A stretch of DNA of 64,000 nt from Earliella scabrosa (GCA_022605405.1 JABYQQ010000020.1:620001-684000); one strand, 5' to 3'; counted from the stretch's first letter, positions 35,201-47,086 are shown. The notes: generated by a model not told the origin, from the letters alone. A program made the numbers and translations.

Positions 35201-38121
35201 GTTCTGTGGCACTCTCTTGGCTAATCGCACTGTGGTGAGTTCCCTACTTCGCGATCAATAGGGCTGTTGAGACTCCAACCAATATCGTATAGATACTGGT
35301 CACGCATCACGTCGGGCTGGTCCTCCCTAGCGCGCACTACCTTGTGTGCATGTTGAACGGTCGCATCGACACACAAGGCACAATCGCTGGCCTCCGGGCA
35401 AGCGGTCGGCTCACTGACGTTGCGCATCTTGGAGAATCAACCGAGTCCGATGAACAGCAAGAGTATACCGAGACCTCGATGGACGACGATGCAACTGAGG
35501 CGAAGGAAAAGCAATCGCAGCCGTCGCGGAGGCTTGTCGAGGATGAGCATCGCGAGACTGGGTCAGTGACATGGAGGGTTTACGGTACTTACCTGAAGGC
35601 TGCGTGAGTTAGCTCCCGTGCATGGCGAATCACAACGCAGCTGACAGGCATTTGCAGTTCCTACTGGATTTGGGGTCTTCTCTTCTTCGTGATTATTCTC
35701 ACGCACCTCCTCGGTGTTGGCGAGAAGCTGTGGATCAAGGTGCGTGATGATAGGTCAGATATCGAACTGGACTTCTCTCACCCTGTTGTAGGTGTGGAGC
35801 GAAGCATACAGGGAGAACATCAATGCACGCTCTCCCTCGTATGCATATAGCGGCGCGGACGCAGCCCGCATGGCGCGATTCGATCTCGTGCACTTCACCA
35901 ATCATACCTTGTCTAGAATCCCGCCCGCCCAGCAGCACCCCTACCTCTACCTCAGCATCTACGCTGCAATCTCCTTGGCTGCGGGTCTTGTGAGTGTCTC
36001 GGGTCTTGTGATGCAGCTCGTCGCTTCCCTCCGCGGATCAAGGACTCTGTTCGATAAGCTTGTAAAAGCCGTGGTTGGGGCCACGATGAGGTGGCACGAT
36101 ACCACTCCACAAGGGCGTATGCTCAACCGCTTCAGCAAGGTGCGCTCACCATGCTGGAACGTGTTCACAATCAAACTAACCACTCGGTACGATAGGACGT
36201 TGAGACCCTCGACGGCAGCATCGCTTCGTCGTTGAGAGGAGTAACCTCGTCCTTGGCTTCATTTACCATCTCTATGCTGACGATCGTGTGAGTACGTGGC
36301 TATATGCGTCCTCCCTTCATCAACTCATAACACTGCGACTGCTAGGGTTGTGTTTCCACTCTTCATAGTGCCTGCGGCCATCCTCGGTTTCTTCTATCAT
36401 CGCATCGCCATCACATACCTCACCGCAGGACGTGACATCCGTCGCATGGAGTCCAACGCGCGCAGTCCAATCTTCGCGAACTTCAGCGAGCTCCTCGAGG
36501 GCATCGTCACCGTGCGCGCATTCTCAGTGGAAAAGCGCTTCCTCGCGGAGCTCTACGAGAACGTCGACCTGTCCGCGCGGATGTATTACGTCTTCTGGAT
36601 GGCGAACCGCTGGGTGCTGCTGTCGTTCGAGACGCTGAGCGCCACGGCTATCCTGGCGACGATGCTCCTTTCGCTCTCGGAGTACGTCAATGCAGGGCTG
36701 GCTGGCGTCTGTATCACGTCGGCCATGACGTTCACGAACAGCGTCTACTGGACATGTCGGACTTGGACAGAGCTAGAGCTCAATCTGAAGTGAGTGATCC
36801 GTTCGTGCCCCGTCTTTTCTGACTCACGAACGTCTGTGCGATAGCTCCATTGAACGAATCTTGGAGTATCTCGATGTTCCGCAGGAGCCGGCTGCCATCA
36901 TCGAGTCGAAACGTCCGCCTGCATATTGGCCCTCCACGACGAGTCAGAATCAGGACTCGATGCTCGTTGTCGAGGACCTGAGCGTCAAGTACGCGCCCGA
37001 CCTCCCACCCGTCCTCCTAGGTATCTCGTTCGCGCTGAAGGCAAAGGAGCGTGTTGGGCTCCTCGGTAGGACGGGGAGTGGCAAGTCCACGCTCGCGATG
37101 AGCATCCTCCGATTTGTAGGTCATTGCTCGAACTGACGCTGACATCGTTGAACTCATCTGCTGATAGACTGACCCTGCCGGAGGGAGGATCTTGATTGAC
37201 GGTATCGACATCTGCAGCATCGGTTTACACGATCTGCGGTCGCGGATTGTGAGCATACGATGTCGCACGGGTCCACGTCCTACATTAACGGAGCCATTTC
37301 AGACATTCATCCCCCAGGATGCTGCCATCTTCTCGGGCACCCTGCGCGAGAACTTGGACCCGTTGAGTGAGTCCGAAGCGATTATTGACTGCCCTATCCT
37401 CATATATGATATTGCAGACGAGCATACGGATGAAGAGTGCTTGGACGTCCTCCGTCGCGTGCACATGCTGACCGACATTCAAGCCGAATCGCACCGCACC
37501 TCGCTCACAAATACCCCCTCAGTCTCTGACCTTGCCGCATCACCCTCCAGGCGCGAAGACACCGCAGTTGAGGCCACAAACGGAAGCTTGCGGGAGTCGA
37601 CAGCTGCATCGGCGTCAACGCCGAACACGGAGCAGGAGGGACAGACGACCATCACGCTCGATACGCAAGTCTCTCCTGGAGGCACGAACTTCTCGCAGGG
37701 TCAACGGCAGCTGGTCGCCATCGCGCGTGCCCTGCTGCGCCGGAGCGCTATCATCGTGCTTGACGAGGCGACGAGTAGCATCGACTACGAGACGGACGCG
37801 AAGATACAAGCGACGATCCGCGAAGAATTCGGAGATTCGTTGTTGCTTACAGGTCCGTCTGCTCTCCCCCTTCCCTCTTAATTCTTTCCGTCGTGTGATG
37901 TCCTGACTGTATGTATTTCGGCAGTGGCCCACCGTCTGCAGACCGTGATTGACTATGACCGGCTCATTGTGCTTGACAACGGTCAGCTGGTAGAGTTCGA
38001 CACGCCGCTCAACCTCATACGGAAGAAGGACGGCATCTTCAGAGAGATGTGTCTGAAGAGCGGCACGTTCGCCCAGCTCGAGGCTGCTGCACAGGCGAAG
38101 GCTGAGGGTGTCGCGTTCTGA
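32211..38121 (+). CDS. ABCC-type (MRP/YCF1-like) full-length ABC transporter
   Basis: About 15 exons encode roughly 1,600 residues in the order N-terminal helices (TMD0-like, first exon), TMD1, NBD1, TMD2, NBD2. NBD1 has Walker [10 protein letters not shown]-loop SYTAQSPWI, signature LSGGQKA split by an intron at 35040, Walker [13 protein letters not shown] and an H-loop ILVTHH. Asp follows Walker B where Glu is catalytic, the usual degenerate ABCC site. NBD2 has Walker [10 protein letters not shown], signature NFSQGQRQL, Walker [13 protein letters not shown] with the catalytic Glu, and VAHRL. TMD1 shows [20 protein letters not shown] and the family motif [16 protein letters not shown]2 carries a long Ser/Thr-rich insertion before FSQGQ (about 37430-37670). 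Such pumps move glutathione or other conjugates, bile-acid-like compounds or metals across the vacuolar or plasma membrane. The substrate cannot be told from sequence. The start gives a hydrophobic N-terminus without signal peptide, normal for the family. Confidence 0.92.
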
Positions 38122-38650
38122 TTGTGACGCTTTAGGTAGTGGAGAGGACCTCGGAGTGTACATTCCACACCAATGCTCAACAATTTGTCTATGCTTTGTC
38201 TTTGTGTGCTCTGCAGGCCGAGCCCGACAGGGTTGGTTGCCGATCTACCTGATGGAGACGACTCTACTCAGCCCCGACATAGGCCTGGGTAACTTGAATA
38301 TTCAGACCCTTCTCTCCCCGTACTCTGCGTACCAGCCCAATCCCGCCGCTTGCAAGCGATGCACTGGTTGACGGTGACGTGACGAAACGGCACGGTTGAC
38401 GGAGCGGACTTTGGACGCGTCCCTGCTCCGGCGGGCGACATTGAGTCTTGACCCGAGGAAATGGGGAAATGTATACCATTCTGACAGGAAACATGGACGT
38501 TACGACCAGGCGCTGGCAAGAAGCCATCTCTCATGATTTGGGCGCGAACCCATGCACGGTATATATACCCCATGAAAGTGCATGCGCTCTCCCCAGGTCT
38601 TATATCAGAGACCGCACACGCTACCGCACACGCTCCGCCTCCTGAACACG
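38122..38650. other. Intergenic, promoter region of the ICMT-like gene
   Basis: Apart from the TATATATA element at 38560 no feature was recognised. Confidence 0.5.
38560..38567 (+). promoter_or_regulatory. TATA box of the ICMT-like gene
   Basis: TATATATA lies about 90 bases upstream of the ATG at 38651. Confidence 0.5.
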
Positions 38651-39441
38651 ATGACGGCCACCGCCCTCCTGAAGGTCCCAATGCTACTGGGCTTCGCGCA
38701 TTGCGCGTATTATGCGATGACTCCGCCGACCCTTCCGCCGCCCGAGAAGGAGAAGCGCGTCCCGCCCCCACCCGTGCAGCCTTGGGTGATGCTAGTTCAT
38801 ACCGTCCTGGGTCGCACTGAAAAGGTATGATCACAGTACTCATGATTCCTCAGCGCATTGACAGCGCGGCGCTACAGTGGACCATATTGGGTCTAGCAGT
38901 CGGAGAGGCGGCACTGATCCTCATAGACCAGTGCGCGTCGGAACCCGTGCTCTCCCATGGACTCAGCGGCGTATTCGACGCGTCTCATGCAGATATGGGA
39001 GGGAAAGGATTGAGACTCACCCGGTCATCTACCGCGGCATGTCTCCTGGGGATCGCTGGAGGTCTGATCCGCAGGTCATGCCACCGCGCCCTCGGCCGGT
39101 TCTTCACTTGGGAGATGAGCATCTACAACGGCCACAGGCTGATTACGACCGGACCATACAGGGTCGTGCGGCACCCATCCTACACCGGTCTGGCACTCCT
39201 CGTCGTTGGGATTGCTCTGTTGCTCACGAGCAGCGGGTCGGTCTTTGTGGAGGCGGGGCTGTGGGACACGGGCTTCGGGAAGGCTCTCGTAGTGGTCTTC
39301 GTTGCTCACTTGAGCTGGACGGCGGGCGAGTTGTTATGGAGGACGAGGGCTGAAGACGAGATGATGAGGGCGCATTTCGGGAGAGAGTGGGAGGAATGGG
39401 CGAAGAGGACGCCGTACCGCGTCTTGCCGCTTGTGTACTGA
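38651..39441 (+). CDS. Isoprenylcysteine carboxyl methyltransferase (ICMT)-like membrane protein
   Basis: Exons 38651-38824 and 38878-39441 join at GTATGA/CTACAG in phase 0, giving 245 aa. A nearer acceptor at 38853 would leave an intron of only 29 bases, so the 53-base intron was preferred. The C-terminal half shows the ICMT/phospholipid-methyltransferase core: HRLITTGPYRVVRHPSYTGL (SAM-binding region), then a helix pair (ALLVVGIALLLTSS), then RAEDEMMRAHFGREWEEWAK and RTPYRVLPLVY. That RxxxEExxL-Y-x-W-type ending is typical. ICMT enzymes methylate the prenylated C-terminal cysteine of Ras/Rho-like proteins and a-factor type pheromones in the ER. Fungal genomes hold several related copies with unknown substrates, and this one is shorter at the N-terminus than STE14-type enzymes, so the substrate is open. 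Confidence 0.82.
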
Positions 39442-39706
39442 GAAAGCGCCCATGCCCACGTGGCAGAGACGCCTATGCAACTTGAAGCTCCTCCGTGCCG
39501 ACTCAAGTTCGAACTGTCACTGCTTCGTGCATGCTTTCATTGCTGGTTGTTCGTTAACTCCTGAATGACATCGTCAAGAGGAAAATTGTCTCAAATGTGT
39601 CACACTCCATGACACACGGGCATAGTAAAGGCGCCAGATACCGAGCCTCGGTATACGGCGCCGATTCCTTGCACAGACCCGCAGCCCACCAAGAACATTT
39701 CTTCGG
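39442..39706. other. Intergenic
   Basis: Nothing recognised. Confidence 0.5.
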
Positions 39707-39713
39707 TATAAGG
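39707..39713 (+). promoter_or_regulatory. TATA box of the SDR-like gene
   Basis: TATAAGG lies 38 bases upstream of the ATG at 39745, supporting this start. Confidence 0.6.
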
Positions 39714-39744
39714 TCTGTCATTTCAACCATGCTGGCTATACTAC

Positions 39745-40837
39745 ATGAGCCCTTCTCTACCCCCAGACTCTTTGTCCGCAATCAAACCTCAACTTGAAGT
39801 TGACACGGCGGTTCAGGTCGCAATTGCGCATGACCGCCAGGTCGATGAGATCGCAGGACCTGTATGGTTGATCACTGGGTATGCGGTCCACTCCTGATGC
39901 ATCTAGTTCTACTACAAACTCATTTCTCAAATAGTACGGCTTGCGGTGCTGGGCTGGAGTTAGCTAGACAACTGCTCAAATCGCCCAAGGCCGTGACACT
40001 CATCGCCACAGCGCGCAACTCCGCCGAGGCCAACGAGCTCAACGCACTCGCAAGGCACGCCAAGGGCAGACTGCGCGTCGTGGCGCTTGAGGCTGTCGAT
40101 CGCGAGTCTATCCGTGCATGCGCGGACGAAGTCGCAGCGATGTTGTGGGAGTCGGAAGGCATCGACTATCTCGTCGTCAATGCTGAGATGGTCCGTCATT
40201 CACAGCATCGTTCTTGCGGCTGCTGTACAGCACAGATAACCGTACGTATTTCTCTCTAGCAGACTCCCACCGACAATGCAGCTGCAGAAGATCCCTGTGA
40301 GATTGATCCAACGGGCTTGCAAGCGGTCTTCAGGACCAACGTTGCTGGACCGGTATACATATCTCAAGCCTTCCTTCCGCTCGTGGAGAAGAGCCGTAGG
40401 AAGACAATCGTTCACATTTCAAGAATGCCTGCAAGCAAGGGCCTGGACTCCCATGGTGGCATACAGACCTCGTGCTCCATCATGTCCGCAGCCGCCCTGG
40501 ATATACTTGTGCGTCGGGATTGCACGATGTCCAAAGATAATAGTGTGCTCAACTAACAGGGCGCCCTGTCAGACATGTATACAGGCCAAGGAGCGTCCAG
40601 ACCTTGTGACAGTCTCTATGTGTACCGGGCGGCTCAAGCACACTGGTGAGTGCCCTGAGAGGGGATGCTTCTACCCATTGTTGAACTAAATACCCTCGGT
40701 GCTCATCGACACCGGGCACAGGTACAGAGATGGGTGGGACAAACGCACAGCACGATGTTCCTTTTCGCGCCTCAAGGATTATCAGGACGATTTCGTCGCT
40801 TACACCGGAAGACTCTGGCAAGATTCTCAGCTTTTGA
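39745..40837 (+). CDS. SDR-fold protein lacking the catalytic Tyr and Lys (possible pseudoenzyme)
   Basis: Five exons join in frame: 39745-39878, 39935-40190, 40263-40508, 40573-40645 and 40728-40837, total 272 aa. The start is MSPSLPPDSLSAIKPQLEVD. The cofactor loop is WLITGTACGAGLELARQLL with the normal TGxxxGxG. The next conserved stretch reads IDYLVVNAEM where active relatives have NNAG. After FRTNVAGPVYISQAFLPLVE and KTIVHISRMPASKG comes GGIQTSCSIMSAAALDIL. In related C-factor-like SDRs this region carries Y-x-x-x-K; here there is no Tyr and no Lys. The C-terminus (AKERPDLVTVSMCTGRLKH, MGGTNAQHD, then SLTPEDSGKILSF) is family-like, so the fold and frame are kept while the active site is gone. 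It may bind a dinucleotide without catalysis, or be an early pseudogene. Neighbours are transporters and an ICMT-like gene. Confidence 0.78.
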
Positions 40838-41254
40838 GGCGAGCGAGTTATGATGGTAGTAGAACCACATGTGTCGCTTGCCTCGTGTAAGTATACACTA
40901 CTAATGACCTGTATCGCCATGTGAGATTGCCCGACGTGGAGCATCACGCTCGACCGAACTCTCCTGCGTTCCGCACGCAAGGCGTGCTGACAGGTCATTG
41001 ACATGTCCGACTCGAGCGTAGGAGAGCGGAAGATACAACATAAATGTGCTTGTAGCAGTTCTGTCGAGCGTGTCCACAGCACGCCCACAACACGTACGCG
41101 TACATAGACTGAGACTCTGAAGGAGACCCTCTCGCGCCAATCTCGGGCTGAGACTGCGGACCGGCCGGTAATCCCGGCCCGAAGCTCTCACGATGACATC
41201 ACGCCATTTCTTCTGTGCGCGCTTAGAACCTTAACAGGTACCACGACGTCGACC
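40838..41254. other. Intergenic, upstream of the metal ATPase
   Basis: No exon recognised. No obvious metal-response element could be confirmed. Confidence 0.45.
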
Positions 41255-44200
41255 ATGGGTGGCTGCTGCAACGATTGTGCAAGCGACGCTGAGACACAGA
41301 GCGTGCAACCAGGATCCTTCGTCGCCGCTGAGGGCAGACAGGGCGCCGAGGACCCTGGCTGCTGCGACGGGTCTACCTGTGTTTGCGATGGTGAGAATAC
41401 ATTTTCTGTGATCTCTTCACGTCACTCATGCTCATCATCCCCTCTCTGGCCAGATACGTGCTTCAGTCAGCTCGCTCGAGCCATATGCGCCGATGATGAG
41501 ACTCACCTCCATGACAAGGCCAAGGAGTCCTGCTGCGACGGGGACTCGTGCTGCGCCGACGACCAAGCCGGTGAGCCCTCTGGAAACGCTCCGCCCTCTA
41601 CCTTATCTCATCGTGGATGCAGCTTCCGCCGACGACTGCTCCTGTTGCGGTGAGGAGGAGGAGCACAGTACCGTGGATGTCACCCCGAAAGAGACCAATA
41701 TGGCCACTGCCTCTGCGACCTGTGGGCAGGCCGGACTACGCAAACGATCCGTGGGCAAGTCAACCTCTCCCGCCAAGGACGTGCCCAAGGAGGCATGCGG
41801 CGAGCATCGTACCATCGCTCGCAGCCGCTACAACGACACGCTGGCAGCCTTCGGATGCATTTGTAAGGCCCTCCTCGCACGTGGCCTCAACTCCTGCTGC
41901 ACTCCCACCGCTATCCGAGGGAATGCAGTCGCGCGCTCTAATTCGGACAAGGGCAGCACGCGGCGCGTCTTCTCTGGACGCAAGTCCTCAGACAGCTCCC
42001 GTCCGGCCTCCATTGATTCCTGTTGCGGCAAGAGCGACTGCGGTGGGCCAGCACTCAGCATCCGGAGCGTCCCGTTCCGGGGTCATGTCGACTCCAAGTC
42101 GGTTGCTTCCAACAAGTCCAAGTCGCGCGTCTCCGTCGACTCTTCCTGCCGAGGCGACTGTTGTGGCGGAGGGTCATGTGACGATGAGGGCAGCATTCGC
42201 GAGGAGAAGAGTGAGCATGTCGCGGTCGACATGTCCGAGAAGGCGGCCGGGAAGTTCGCAGAACACGCCGTGTTGGCTATCAAAGGCATGACCTGCATCG
42301 GTTGCGAGAACAAGCTCATACGCACTCTCCATGGCATTCCGGCCATCCGCAACGTCAAGACCAGCCTTGTCCTGTGTCGCGCCGAGTTCGACTATGACAA
42401 AGACCTGGCCGACGTTTCGACCCTCGTTCAACTGATCGAGAAGCACTCTGGATTCTCTGCAGAGGTCATGAAGTCGGGGTCCACGCGTGACCTACTCCTC
42501 GCCGTCCCACGTCCCCTTCAAGAAAAATTCATCTCAATGGCGCCCCCATTGGGCGTGGGACCCGTCGTGCGTGCCGACAAGGACCACATTCAGGTTGTCT
42601 ATGACCCAAACATCATCAGCGCTCGCATGGTCCTCGAGCTCTACGAGTCCTTCTCTCCAGTGTTGGCAGCGGAGCCTCCGGATCCCGCGCTCATGGCCGG
42701 AAAGAAGCACATCCGTACCCTGGCTCTGCGCGCTGCCATGTCGGCCATCCTCACAATCCCAGTGCTAATCATGACATGGGCGCCGCTCCCTCCCCATCCC
42801 CACGCGTACGCCATCGCATCCCTCGTGCTCGCCACTATCGTGCAATGTGTCATTACTGGCCCCATCTATGCGAGCGCTTTCAGGAGCCTGGTTTCCTCAC
42901 ATCTCGTCGAGGTTGAGATGCTCATCGTCCTCAGCACTACGGCCGCGTACGTCTACTCGGTCGTCGCCTTCGCATTCGAAATGCTCGGCCAGCCGCTCGC
43001 AACCGGGGAGTTCTTCGAGACGAGCACCCTGCTCGTCACGCTCATTATAGTGGGCCAGCTTGTCAGCGCGATTGCACGCCAGCGCGCCATAGAGGCCATC
43101 TCTATCCGCTCGCTGCAGGAACGCACTGCGTGCATCGTGTTCCCCGACAACACCGAGCGCGAAGTCGACGTCCGACTTCTCCACTACGGCGATATCTTCA
43201 AGGTGCTACCGGACTCCAACATCATCACCGACGGGGAGGTTGTCTATGGCACCAGCACCGTCGACGAGTCGATGATGACGGGCGAGTCTCGTCCGGTCGA
43301 AAAGGCTCCTGGGAGCACAGTCATCGCCGGCACGCTCAACGGTCCCAGCACGCTCCTCGTCAAGGTGACGCGCCTCCCCGGCGAGAACACCATCAGCGAC
43401 ATCGCAGCCATGGTCGACGACGCGCGCTTCTCGCGCGCACGCGTCCAGGAAGTGGTCGACTGGATCTGCGGCTGGTTCGTCCCCGTCGTTCTCGTGCTCG
43501 CATCCGTAACCTTCGCAGTGTGGCTCGCGGTTGGAATTGCCGTGCGTCATCAGTCAGGGGGCGAGGCGGCCGTTGCGGCGCTCACGTACGCTATCTCCGT
43601 CCTGGCTGTCTCTTGCCCGTGCGCGATCGGACTCGCGGTCCCGATGGTGATCCTCATCGCCAGCGGAGTCGGCGCGAAGCTCGGGCTGGTGTTCAAGGCA
43701 GCGACGACTATTGAGCAGGCGCGCAAGGTCACCCACGTCGTGCTCGATAAGACCGGGACGGTCACGCAGGGGAAGCTGTCGGTGGTCAACCGCTTCGTGG
43801 ATGATGCTGCTGGCTTCAACGTCCCTGCCGCTGTATCGGAGCTCGTCGCGGCCAGCCGTCACCCGGTTGCGCGCGCCGTTGCGGTGGACGTGGGTGACTG
43901 CGTCACTAGTCAAGCGTCTGTCGAGGACATCGAGATGGTCATTGGCAAGGGCATACAGGGCACCCTACTTGGACATCCACTTCGGGGTGGTAGCGCCCAG
44001 TGGCTCGGTCTCGAAGCACACGTCGCGGTCCAACCCCTCCTTGCGCAGGGCCTCACGACGTTCTGTGTTGTGCACGGCGACCGTCTCGTCGCTGCGTTTG
44101 GCCTCTCCGACACTCTCCGCCCCGAGGCATACGGAGTCATCCAATCTCTCACCGCGCGCAAGATCCGCGTCTCCATCTTGAGCGGCGACCACCCCCAGGC

Positions 44201-44675
44201 TGTCTTCGCCACCGCCGCGAGCCTCGGGATACCCACGGAGCGCGTCCGCGCTGGGTGTCTGCCCGTCGACAAACAGGCGTACATCAAAGAGCTCACCGCG
44301 CAGGGCGAGACGGTTCTCTTCTGCGGCGACGGCACGAACGACGCCGTTGCGCTAGCGCAGGCCGCAATCGGCGTGCACCTGCACACAGGCGACGGCGCGG
44401 GCGTCGCGGCGTCCACGGCGGCCGAGGTCGTGCTCACGCGCCCGTCGCTGACGGGCATCCTGACGCTGCTCGAGCTGTCGGACGCCGTCGCGCGGCGCGT
44501 CGCGCTCAACTTTGCGTGGTCGTTCGTGTACAACTTGTTCGCGATTTTGCTCGCGGCGGGCGCGTTTGTGCGAGTGCGGATCGCGCCGGCGTATGCGGGG
44601 CTGGGCGAGATTGTGAGCGTGCTGCCGGTTGTGGTCGTTGCGCTCCAGCTCAAGTGGTTCAAGCCGTCCGCCTGA
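41255..44675 (+). CDS. P1B-type heavy-metal ATPase, PCA1/Cu-Cd exporter-like
   Basis: Three exons, 41255-41390, 41454-41570 and 41623-44675, give 1,101 aa. The first 300 residues are rich in paired cysteines (MGGCCNDC, CCDGSTCVC, ESCCDGDSCC, DDCSCCGE, SCRGDCCGGGSC), a likely metal-binding tail. One HMA domain follows near residue 300 with GMTCIGC (CxxC). The membrane core has TGES near 636 (DESMMTGESRPVEK), the transmembrane metal site CPC near 749 (VSCPCAIGLAVP), phosphorylation motif DKTGT near 793, HP near 830 (SRHPVARAV) and GDGTND near 985. CPC with DKTGT defines P1B-1/2 pumps for Cu+, Ag+, Cd2+ or Zn2+. The Cys-rich tail recalls yeast PCA1, whose N-terminus controls stability in response to cadmium. 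It probably exports or sequesters toxic metal at the plasma or vacuolar membrane. The metal cannot be fixed from sequence. Confidence 0.94.
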
Positions 44676-45077
44676 TGAGCGCGATCCATTAGAGAGAAGT
44701 CGGGCCTGACTCATATCCAGAGCTTGCATCTTACGTGACGTTGGACGCGGCACAGGCATCTGACAGCATACCGGGGCTTCGCATGATTGTTTCGTGATGT
44801 TTTATATACACAATACTACCGTGATCAGTGTAGGCTAAAACAAGAACTGCGCACGGCGTTGTATCAGAGGCAGCCTGAATCATACCAAACGACGCGTTGA
44901 TTGCACCTGAGAGATGTCCGTGGGGTCTACGAAGCACCACAAGACAAGGTGCGTTGCACTTCGAGGGTATCGCTTAAGAGATAATGGCATTCGCATTGAA
45001 TCTGCGAAGGCAGACATTCAGTCAGAGCTAGCGGCAGACTGATTTCACGTACAAGTACGCACCGATGCGCAGTGCTA
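44676..45077. other. Intergenic between convergent genes
   Basis: Short 3' flanks of the ATPase and MYND genes; no other feature. Confidence 0.5.
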
Positions 45078-46213
45078 TCACATTTGTGCGAAATAGCTCA
45101 TAAGGTCCAGGGGATTCAGGTCAGACTTCCGTCCAGCCTTATTGAATATAGCGACATATGTGTCGTCGAAGGGTTGTTGCTGAGTTCCCAGAGGCAGCTT
45201 CGCCCATTGCTTGGACTTCTTCAGCCACACGACCCGGGAAGGGAACGCATACGGGCTGGCGGTGTTACACTGCTGCAATGGGATCCCCGCGTTGATGTAG
45301 CCGGCACAGAGGGTGACAAGGTCTTCGAGCGCCCCCCGTGCCCTGGGATCCTGTAGAACGTTCTGATCGCGCAAGGCGACGACGGGGAACTGAGCGGAAA
45401 GCATCACGTTGGATCCCGCAACATAGAGGAGGACGGGCAGCTGGCCGATGTACCGATCGCCGTACTTGGCCATGTCCTGCTCAGCCTGTTCGGCGTACGC
45501 AGACTCGGCGCTCCGCCACTTTGCGGCGAATGCGGGATCCTTGTTGAAGAATTTCTCGCGGGGGATCAGGGTCCGTTCGAGTACCACCCATGAGTTCCAT
45601 GGCTTGGTGCGACGAAGCGACGCTGGTACTGCACCGACTTCGATGCGCATAATCTGCGGGGTCTGCCGGAAGTGCTCCGCGCCGCGGCCGTTCTTCATGA
45701 GGTGCAAAGACGCTTGACACATCGTCAGGATCGACCAGGAGTGCATCATGCGGAAAGTGTCGAAACTAGTAGCTGTAGAGAGGGGGACGATGGGGGCCTC
45801 CGCGGAATCACCGGCAGCGATGTCATCTGCATGCGGTTTTGTAGCTTCCATGAGCTCGCGGTACCATTCCGGACCTCGGGTAGAGCTCGTTTGACGGCAG
45901 AAATACCTGAGTCTCGGATCAGTGACCATGATATGAGTCTAGATTGTCCGCATACAGACCTGTGACGGGGCCAGTCCATTTTCTGGCACTCTTTGCTGCA
46001 GTACAGGGCAATCGAGCAGGCGGCGCATTTGCGCAACTTCTTGTCTTCGGAGTCATCTGGCGATCTGCTGCAGCCATGGCACATGTTCACGCTTCTTCCG
46101 GCAGCGACCCCGGTTATGTCGTAAGTCTGGGTCATTTCGTGGGGAGCAGGTGTGTGATCTTTGTCATCGAGACCCAATTCAATCGGCATCTTTAAGGTGT
46201 CTGTACTAGTCAT
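45078..46213 (-). CDS. MYND zinc-finger protein with unknown C-terminal domain
   Basis: Exons 46213-45960 and 45906-45078 join at GTCTGT/CTCAG, giving 360 aa. The join completes the MYND finger at residues 44-90: C-x2-C, then KCAAC, YCSKECQ and WPRHRYFC. All seven Cys and the His are present, and the final Cys comes from exon 2. MYND fingers bind proline-rich peptides in partner proteins. The rest (about residues 100-360) is a conserved agaricomycete-type region (WYRELMEATKPHADDIAAGD, PWNSWVVLERTLIPREKFFN, then LNPLDLMSYFAQM) without a known domain. No SET motifs (NHSCxPN, YxF) are visible, so it is not a SMYD methyltransferase. The start at 46213 is the first ATG; 46189 is an alternative. 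Confidence 0.82.
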
Positions 46214-47006
46214 GAAAGACTGTGGACCGTGTCACGGTACGATGGCACTGTAGCATATGCTGGATGCAAGGTTGATGCGCTAGAGTGCGTAAGAACAGCC
46301 TCGCAGTGATTAGAAATGCACAAAAATTGCGTCTCACATTCTACCAAATCGCAATGGCCGGGTCTACCGAGGGCAAGGGATAGACCATAGAGTAGACTAA
46401 AGCAGACTCGGAGTCAGCCTGAGCGGCGCTTCGGAGGTTCGTGCTAAGGCGCCAGAGGCCATTTGTACGTGTTTGTACGCCATGGATCCTCCCAGTCTGT
46501 GCTTGTTTGTTTATCTTCGACTGCCACGTCTACTTACACAACTTCTCATTTCATGCCTTCCAGGATGACCGAAGTCGACTACAAGGGCTCAGCGTACACT
46601 AAGCTGGATGTAAGCCTCCGTCAGCTTTCAGTTGCCGCTCATAAAGCAGACCTATTCCGGTCAACCGTTCGCCAAGATTGGTACTTACTCGTCACCATGT
46701 GCGTCCATAACCTTTATCTCGCATCCCCGCCCACTACAGGAAGTGTGATCTTGTCAGTCTAACACAACCTGTGAGGAGATAACGACGGGTCATAATACTT
46801 CGCCCGCTTCCGCAGTGAATCGCCTCTTGAATAGAGGATGCCCATCTTCGACGGGCTTCACAAAGAAGCCATGTGTCTGCTCTTCGATGCTGCGGTAATC
46901 CATGCACAGAACACGAGGTCCGTCTTCTGTCCCCAGAGCGTATTTGGAACATTGTACCTGGAGTCTTGTTATAAAGTGATTGATCGATGGATGACGCGGA
47001 AAAAGC
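46214..47006. other. Intergenic between divergent genes
   Basis: A 56-codon open frame at 46791-46967 on the minus strand reads like protein but has no plausible start exon. It is most likely chance or a gene remnant. Confidence 0.4.
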
Positions 47007-47022
47007 TATAAGAGTTATAAGG
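47007..47022 (+). promoter_or_regulatory. Double TATA element of BTB copy 3
   Basis: TATAAGAG (47007) and TATAAGG (47016) lie 71-80 bases upstream of the ATG at 47087. Confidence 0.55.
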
Positions 47023-47086
47023 TAAAGTGCCATGGGACGCAGGGTCTCCGAGCCTGCCCCTTCGTCTCATCAACTTTCGCGCGACC

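Noticed and set aside
38825..38853. 29-base intron in the ICMT-like gene
   Set aside because: Too short for fungal splicing; the CTACAG acceptor at 38877 gives a 53-base intron in the same phase.
43130..44692. Long alternative frames inside the metal ATPase
   Set aside because: Arg/His-rich shadows of a GC-rich true frame that carries all catalytic motifs.
46791..46967. 56-codon minus-strand frame ending EAGEVL
   Set aside because: Reads plausibly, but has no start exon that splices to it and sits in the BTB copy 3 promoter side.
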